The position numbers were made by a program, and so were the translations under genes. A stretch of DNA of 64,000 nucleotides from Cyrtodaria siliqua (Eukaryota > Mollusca > Bivalvia > Adapedonta > Hiatellidae): NCBI GenBank assembly GCA_037043455.1, contig JAWPHD010000003.1:744001-808000 (forward strand), written 5' to 3'. Shown in pieces: positions 57,841 through 64,000 of the stretch. The stretch's first letter is position 1; each line of letters starts with the position of its first letter. Under the pieces are notes generated by a model. It ran no database searches, was not told the origin of the DNA, and saw only the letters and a program-made list of their open reading frames with translations.

Positions 57841-58135
57841 TGTAAATATAGATACAAAAATCTAACAAGAAAAGCAGCATTCAAGGACTAAAGTCAACCA
57901 CAAACACACACAGAAACAAAGAACAAATTTAAAGATGAATAAAATGCCAAATAAGACATCACAAACACAAAAGGTTTGACAAGGGCTACCGCCTTGGAAC
58001 GGTCAGTGGCATAAAAGGCCGCTGGGGGTTTAAACCAGGTTCTGGGGTGCACCAAACCTCACACTTACCCTACCGTCAACCCAATAAAACGGGACAGTGT
58101 AAATAAAGAAATCCCCTCCATTAACGCCTTATTTA
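57841..58135 (-). repeat. PT module, minus sense
   Basis: GGCTACCGCCTTGGAACGG, GTGCACCAAACCTCACACTT and ACGGGACAGTGTAAATAAAG. The stem has one mismatch (CAGCGGC opposite GCCACTG). Confidence 0.75.
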
Positions 58136-58690
58136 TATCACGAAATGTAAACAATTAGTCATTGAGTGTCAACTTGTACGCTTTATACGACTTACAACGT
58201 CGACATTTTTGCGACAAGCAGTTACATTTGTATTCTGAAAATGTTATCTGTTAACAGTTATTGTCTTTTGTAGTCGAATAATTGTAGATGTATAACATTA
58301 AACTATTTAAACAGTCTGTTAGTCTAAACCCACTGCCGTGTAAGCAAAGCTGATTATCAATAGTAGCAGCTTAACAAAATATTTTCTCAATGCGACATAT
58401 GCAAATTTTCCCTAATAAATTGGTGGATCGGGTAGTATTTAATAATGAATACAGGATTCTCTAAAGCAACATTCTTTACATACATATTTTTTATCAGAAT
58501 TTCTAACAACTGTTTATATCTTTAATTTGGCATTAATATTAAACTGACTTTCTGAATGTACAATAAACAGTATATACAGCGAATACAAATACAGACATTA
58601 TTGTTTTTGTTCAATAAGGGACCCACAAACGCATTAATCGTGTAGCACTGAGAAAGTTCCGAGGAAATTGTAACATAACGGGCAGGAGAA
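58136..58690. other. Unassigned AT-rich stretch
   Basis: Nothing recognised. Confidence 0.45.
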
Positions 58691-58694
58691 ATGG

Positions 58695-59010
58695 TTAATT
58701 ACCCCCAATTTAGATGGGGATATTCCCCGAGCTGCTTCTTATGGGGTCTATGTTTCTCGACTTATTTTTTTTTCTAGAGCTTGTAGTCGTGTTGAGGACT
58801 TTAATATTCGTAATATTTGTATGACTATAAAACTACTCCAGCAGAGTGACCGTTACTATGAACTTCGAAAAACCTTTGCAAAAAGGTTGTTATTGTAACC
58901 CTGTACTACTTAATTTAAGAACTCTTCTGTGACAAGGACTATCACAACCTGACTTCTATGGTGATTTCAACTTTCGTAAGATCCTTGGTCATAATCACTT
59001 TACCTAAATC
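58695..59010 (+). pseudogene. Penelope-like RT relic, second copy, C-terminal part
   Basis: The frame reads DGDIPRAASYGVYVSRLIFF, CSRVEDFNIRNICM and RYYELRKTFAK, then a stop. Recognisable codons continue in another frame (LRTLL, QGLSQPDFYGD, RKILGHNHF). It corresponds to residues after the catalytic box in the 10527-11474 copy. The catalytic motifs themselves are missing. Confidence 0.75.
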
Positions 59011-59480
59011 CCAAAAGGACGGTGACGTTTGATGTTTGTCTGCAGTCTTGTTTTGTCGTGCCCTCAATGGTTTATTCTGTTGTTGCTCTGGATTCTGCCA
59101 AGTCAATGAGTACCTTCTTTGTGGCATTCCATGCTTTTGTTTTTTTGTTTGTTTGTATTTAAATGCACACGAGCATCTTTGTGTTTTACTTATATTGCCT
59201 ATTAATGCTGCCTTGTTGGTTAGAGAATAGTTCATGGCGGGGATTTCTTTATTTACACTGTCCCGTTTTATTGGGTTGACAGTAGGATAAGTGTGAGGTT
59301 TGGTGCACCCTAGAACCTGGTTTTGAACCCCCTGCGGCCTTTTTTGCCACTGACCGTTCCAAAGCGGTAGCCCTATTGTCAACACTTTTGTGTTCGTGAT
59401 GTCTTATTTGGCCTTTTAGTCATCTTTATGGTTGTCTGTCGTCCTTGAATGCTGCTTTTCCTGTTCGATTTTTATATCTC
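59011..59480 (+). repeat. PT module
   Basis: Follows the RT relic in the natural order, but a stretch equivalent to about 11330-11470 is missing between them. It includes GTGTGAGGTTTGGTGCACCC and a weakened stem. Confidence 0.75.
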
Positions 59481-59496
59481 TATTCATACAATCTTT

Positions 59497-59640
59497 ATAA
59501 AAAGTTTATCAAAAGAGGTTATGACCCTGACATTTTGCAGCGCACTGCATGTTTAGTGGTTGACCCATTTACAGTTCGCCACTATGCTTTCCTCTTGATT
59601 GTGCGATGACCGGACAGATTGTGAACCCTAGCTATGATGA
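59497..59640 (+). pseudogene. Penelope-like RT extreme C-terminus, third copy
   Basis: FIKRGYDPDILQRTACLVVD then PFTVRHYAFLLIVR and a stop. It matches 11331-11465. It lies after, not before, the PT module at 59011-59480, so it belongs to a second element or a tandem remnant. Confidence 0.7.
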
Positions 59641-59644
59641 CATC

Positions 59645-59730
59645 TACCTAAAAGAGTATGACAACTGATCTTCGGAAACGGACGAACACGATAAATACGA
59701 AATATTGCAGTCTCGGTTTGACTGAGACAT
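59645..59730 (-). repeat. R1 fragment inside a Penelope-like remnant
   Basis: AAAGAGTATGACAACTGATC, GAACACGATAAATACG and the stem GCAGTCTC/GAGACA. It sits exactly between the RT end (CTACCTAAA) and the PT start (GGACGGTAGCG). Confidence 0.75.
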
Positions 59731-59734
59731 CATA

Positions 59735-60205
59735 TCCTTGTAGGACGGTAGCGTTTGGTTTTGTCTTAAATCTTGTCTTGTAGCCCCTTAACGGTTTGTT
59801 CTATTGTTGCTTTGGCTTCTGCCAAGTCATTGAGTACTTGCTTTGTGACTTTCTAGGCTTTTGTTTTTTTATATTATATGTGTTCCACTTATATTGCCTA
59901 TTAATGCTGCCTTGTTTGTTAGAGAACATAACCTGGAGGGGATATCTTTATTTACACTTTACCGTTTTACTGGGATGACAATAGGGTCAGAGTGAGCGTT
60001 TGGTGCACCCTAGAACATGGTTAAAAAACAGTGGCCTGTTTTGCCACTGGCCGTTCCAAGGCGGTAGCCCTATTGTCAACCCTTTAATATATGTGATGTC
60101 ATATTTTGCCTTTCACTCATATTTGTAGGTTTTGTTTGTTTCTGTGCGTGCTTGCGGTTGACTATGGTCCTTGAATACTGCATTTCCTGTTCGACCTTTA
60201 TATCC
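59735..60205 (+). repeat. PT module
   Basis: It carries GGGGATATCTTTATTTACAC, TTTGGTGCACCCTAGAAC and a perfect stem CAGTGGC/GCCACTG at about 60028-60048, ending near GACCTTTATATCC. Confidence 0.8.
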
Positions 60206-60264
60206 ACTGTTACGGATAAATTGGTCACTTAAACTCAGTATTGAGGCTGAGATGTGTTAAATTA

Positions 60265-60630
60265 CCTCTCAAGAACAGACTCAATAAAACCGAGTCTGCT
60301 ACTTGTATCTCTTGTTTATGTTTGTTGCTTCCAAAGGGTCCCCTTTTCAGCATGTATTGACATTCACACAAGCGCTTGTTTAGTACTGTGTGGCCCCAGC
60401 AAAAGGTCGCCCGACTACAAATCAGTAGTGTTATTACTTACTGGTCATTTGGGATCATCACGCCCAGTATGTGTGGCTTTAAAGCAGAATATCGATTAAG
60501 CGTGTGCTAGGAGCCGTGAGATTTGTACCACTATACATTACCTATCATGAACAGACTCACGAAACCGAGTCTGCTACTTGTATCACTTGTTTGTGTTTGT
60601 TGCTTCCAAAGGATTCCCTTTTCAGTATAT
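60265..60630 (+). repeat. Two direct copies of an R1-related hairpin repeat
   Basis: CAGACTC (60276-60282) pairs with GAGTCTG (60292-60298), and again 60552-60558 with 60567-60573. Each is followed by CTACTTGTATC, TTGTTTGTTGCTTCCAAAGG-like sequence and CCCTTTTCAG. The copies are about 275 bp apart. Confidence 0.75.
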
Positions 60631-60639
60631 ATTAACATC

Positions 60640-61520
60640 GTAAACGTCAACCAGTCATGCTACGAATGACAATATTACCTACGTGGGCAAAAAAACGCTA
60701 AAGGTTTTAAAGATAAAATGAACACTCAAACAAAAAACAATTACAGAAAATCGCATGAAAAGAGGTTTTTGTTTATATCTATTGTTTGGTTCTCTTTTTT
60801 ATTCGAATTTTAATAAGACAAGTGTGTTGAAATTTGTTACGAACGGTAGAAGATGCATTTGGGAAGGATACGAACGGAAAAAGACACTTTAAAAAAAAAG
60901 TATATGATTGTGTATCTTTCAGCGTTTAAAATGCAAACATTCCTTAATACCTATCTACATTAAAAAATCTAGATGAGTTGATTTAAAACTACCCATATTT
61001 CATACTTCGAATAAAGTGTTTATTATGCCATTTACTTTGTTCATTTAATGTCATACCTAGGAAAAACGTACTTACATATTTTACTTTTGTTATAATCCTC
61101 ATTTTTAATGTGTACTCATATCCAAACATTTAAACGAAATATACCTAAATATCTTTGCCATTACTGCAACATTCGAAACGTCATAGAACACGTGAATTCC
61201 TGCCTTGCAACAGGACATCATATATATATGCTTTATATGTATATAATTTAAATATATGAAGACGAATTAAACTACAAAAAAGAGAGATTGGCTATACACC
61301 ACTGTATTTCGAGTGAGTCATACCTTAAGACTGTGCACACAGTTACAGTTATTTCAAACATAAAACAATGTTAAACAAGAATAAAAATGTGAGTTAAATA
61401 TGAAAAAAAATAAAAAATAAAAAAACATATCATAAATGAAAATGTTGAAGGGAGTGCTATAGCCAACACGACTTTTCATTACACGCACTTCTACAATACC
61501 GATCAAATCTGTGATAAAGG
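60640..61520. other. Unassigned AT-rich stretch
   Basis: Nothing recognised. Confidence 0.45.
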
Positions 61521-61523
61521 TCC

Positions 61524-61563
61524 TGATGATGATGATGATGATGATGATGATGGTGATGATGAA
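61524..61563 (+). repeat. GAT microsatellite
   Basis: A run of GAT units with one GGT interruption. Confidence 0.9.
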
Positions 61564-61674
61564 ATTGGCGATATATCCTATATAAAAATGAGGTATAGGG
61601 TCCTATAGAAACACTATACTGCAAACAAGGACTTCAAAATACAATGAAAGAGACAAAAAAAAAGCAGAAAGGGT

Positions 61675-61840
61675 TGTGAAGAAAGGGTTACCGACTTGGA
61701 ACGGTCAGTAGGCAATAAGACCTACTGGTTAGCTTGAATCGACTTTATATGCGCACAATCCTCGCTATTATCCTGTCTTCAGCGCCCAAATAGACAAGAC
61801 AGTGTAAAGAAAACTACATCCCATCAAAAGGAATTCTCTA
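61675..61840 (-). repeat. PT-like module, subtype 2
   Basis: Minus strand: AAGCTAACCAGTAGG, then the stem partner CCTACTG, then ACCGTTCCAAGTCGGTAACC. It is the clearest subtype-2 hairpin (61706-61712 with 61721-61727), with a second stem 61690-61693 with 61702-61705. Confidence 0.7.
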
Positions 61841-63788
61841 ACAATAAAGTCCACATCCAGAGAAACTAACTAAAGAAACACATACAAAAAATAATAAACA
61901 TCTCAGGATGTATCCAGAATCGTACTGAACAACCACAGTAGTTGCAGCTAAAGAGAAAATTCACTCGAACATATTACTCCATTTCTAGTATTGATCGGAA
62001 TATCCGACTCAAAACTGTACCCGATACGATTTTTGAAATTCGGCAGCTGGTAACAGAAAAACTCTCTACGCCAATCTTTACATTGAAGACTCAATCTTTC
62101 TCTGGTACCGTTTTATTATCAGTCAATTGAACAAAGTTATATATGCTCTGTGCTTAGTCCGGATCTATTTTTTTCTATATTTACTTGTAGTATACGTGTT
62201 TATTTCAGTCACTAACGGTCTATAATCTCGCATTCATTGTTCCGTCAATTTATACTTTCCAATTATAGCTAATGACACTTTTGTCAGTGAGTGTTTATAT
62301 ATATACTTTTTTCAGTAACACCTTTGTAATTTTTTACAAACTGCTGGCCAAGTGTTGGTAAAGAGAGTACAGAAAATGTACTGTGATGAAGATGTCGTAT
62401 GACTTATCTTTATATTTTCACCAACTTTAACTCGTCTGTGACAGTGTGGTCCAGACAGAGATCTCCGAAACGTATCCAAAAGCAAACGATAGCATACCTC
62501 CCAAATGTTCCTAAAAAACATTTTATCTGGATTAAGATGGGATAAAAATGATTGCACACTATCAATAAATAATGTATGGCATGTATTGTTCTATGGGGAT
62601 TTGTCTAAAACAACCAGCGCATTGTTTCTTCTTCTACATCAGATATAATGCGTTTTGGTTGGTAAATCGCTATTTTCATCTTCAGATTTGGAAGTGTGTC
62701 ACCAATGTTGGATAAATCACTATCTGAGCATTTAGTTTTGTAGTTTCTTTTTTTCTTCTCACATTCAAATAACAATTGTGTTCAATTATAACTTAAAGGC
62801 AATTTAACAATGTACATGATTGTTTTCGATTACTGAAAATATGCATCATTTAGACATACCCCACTTAAATTAATGTTTAATAACCAGTCTCCTATATGTT
62901 GTAGTTTAATGCAAATATAGAAGTTCACTGGAGTTCATGTGTTTATTTTGAATGTTTCGAACCTCTTATTGCAGTAAAAGAATAGGTCGAATGAGAGAGA
63001 AAAGCAGATAAGCGCAATGCGTCGATTATTAATGTTTGTATATCTTCATTTGTAAACTCGGAAAGCAACGCAATATGCAAATAAGAATATTTACAATATT
63101 GATTGCTGTTCATATCCTTTAAAAGACGTGCCTGCATCACTTCATATGCCCCCCTCGTCCCACCCGCACCCCCCCCCCCCCCCCCATAAATAAAAATGCA
63201 TCTATCATCGTTCGTGACATATGTCGTCACCCATGTTGTATTTAAATTCAAATAACTACTTAATTACAAGCCTAAACGAATAACATTTTCATCAGATGAC
63301 CTCTACCAATTGCTTTATGTGATTCATTTAATTTTGAAATTCTTTGGCGTTTTGCTTTTTTTGTTAGTAAACACGAATATTTTCATTCAGAATTCAACAC
63401 TCCGACGTATACTCGAATAGTATTCATGTTACAGTCTCATTGTACCTTCCGGAATACCAGTTTGGTGTTATTTTATGTTAAGGAAAATATGTGTTCTTAA
63501 CCTCGTAGTATGGTTTTCCCACATCAGAACTGTTGCTGTTTGTAGAATGATGGCTTGCCGTTTGCAATGTTAACTTTCGGTGTTGTACAATCATCAACAT
63601 ATATAACAGGAGAAGAGGTGACTTTTAACATTGGCTTGTCGAGCATCACAACACTCAAACTTTAAAAAGAAATTTTCTCACATTAGCCAATTCTACATGG
63701 CGTTAAAGTAGGCAAAACCTGAATTGTCGAAATACAGTAAATATCAACTATAAAACAAATGGCTGCCAAAAGCAAGAAAATACATTAT
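61841..63788. other. Unassigned stretch
   Basis: Open frames at 61942-62130, 62312-62557 and 62943-63251 show no recognised domain, and the last spans a C run. No repeat shared with the rest of the window was noticed. Confidence 0.45.
63169..63185 (+). repeat. C homopolymer, 17 bases
   Basis: An uninterrupted C run that is prone to sequencing length error. It encodes the glycine string in an otherwise unremarkable minus-strand frame. Confidence 0.9.
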
Positions 63789-64000
63789 ACAATTATGGAC
63801 TTTTCAGCTGTTATACATGATGTGATATGCACCAAAAAAATCATTATTGACCGAGGCGATTGCCAAGGTCAATAATGATTTTTTGGTACATATCAACATC
63901 ATGTATAACAGCTGAAAAGTCCATAACTGTTTTATTATATAACCCTCAATTTATCATATTGTTGAAAACAGGTCAATATCAGAAAAAAACTGAAAACTGG
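63789..64000 (-). mobile_element. 142-bp palindrome element, inverted copy, runs off the window
   Basis: 63789-63930 is the reverse complement of 2959-3100 with about two base differences, both near the centre. The flank TTTTATTATATAACCCTCAA and a GATATTGACCTG unit (minus strand) also match, so the element continues past 64000. Confidence 0.85.

Noticed and set aside
62943..63251. Glycine-rich 102-residue protein
   Set aside because: The glycine run comes from a 17-base C homopolymer. Nothing else supports coding.

Overview
This window looks like repeat-dense, AT-rich intergenic DNA from an animal nucleus, most likely a bivalve mollusc. The reasons are the mix of tRNA-headed SINEs, Penelope-like reverse transcriptase remnants with a GIPMGTNCAP motif, decayed non-LTR retrotransposons, a mariner DDD34D relic, a Mutator-like transposase exon, and many foldback or minisatellite-bearing non-autonomous transposons. 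I assign the organism from repeat style, not from a diagnostic host gene. There is no bacterial-style gene packing, no operon, no rRNA and no convincing intact tRNA. No intact host gene was found. The only candidate host exon is a 59-codon open stretch with a possible signal peptide and a splice donor at 53863-54039 (minus), and it is weak.

Layout. 1-3.4 kb: a hairpin repeat (R1) and a Penelope-type 3' module (PT), split by an insertion carrying a Mutator-like exon; then a 142-bp palindrome. 3.7-10.5 kb: large repeat unit A1, containing a nested pair of minisatellite elements. 10.5-12.5 kb: the best Penelope-like RT relic, its 3' module and a truncated mariner. 13.2-15.1 kb: a foldback element with internal tandem repeats, then another tandem array. 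15.4-19.8 kb: SINE tails, a segment inverted relative to 27 kb, and a roughly 0.9-kb palindrome complex. 19.9-25.1 kb: unit D1, with mariner copy 2 and a truncated A unit. 25.1-28.7 kb: tRNA-like SINE, LINE fragments, a CT microsatellite, a 47-bp minisatellite, and R1 plus PT. 28.8-36.2 kb: A2, the close sister of A1, carrying a clean 483-bp TA-flanked MITE that A1 lacks. 37-44 kb: R1, a hammerhead-ribozyme-like motif, D2 (mariner copy 3) and a diverged A3. 46.8-49.5 and 50.8-53.8 kb: direct duplicates B1 and B2. 54-61.8 kb: a LINE ORF2 C-terminus and a dense cluster of Penelope-type remnants. 61.8-64 kb: mostly unassigned, ending with an inverted copy of the 142-bp palindrome.

The sequence records a relative history rather than a pathway. 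A3 lacks the nested elements shared by A1 and A2, so it split first. A1 and A2 duplicated next, and the MITE then entered A2. The strongest leads for second looks are RNA-structure signals: the hammerhead-like core near 37.57 kb, and two hairpins (in the PT module and in R1) whose stems change in compensating pairs between subfamilies.
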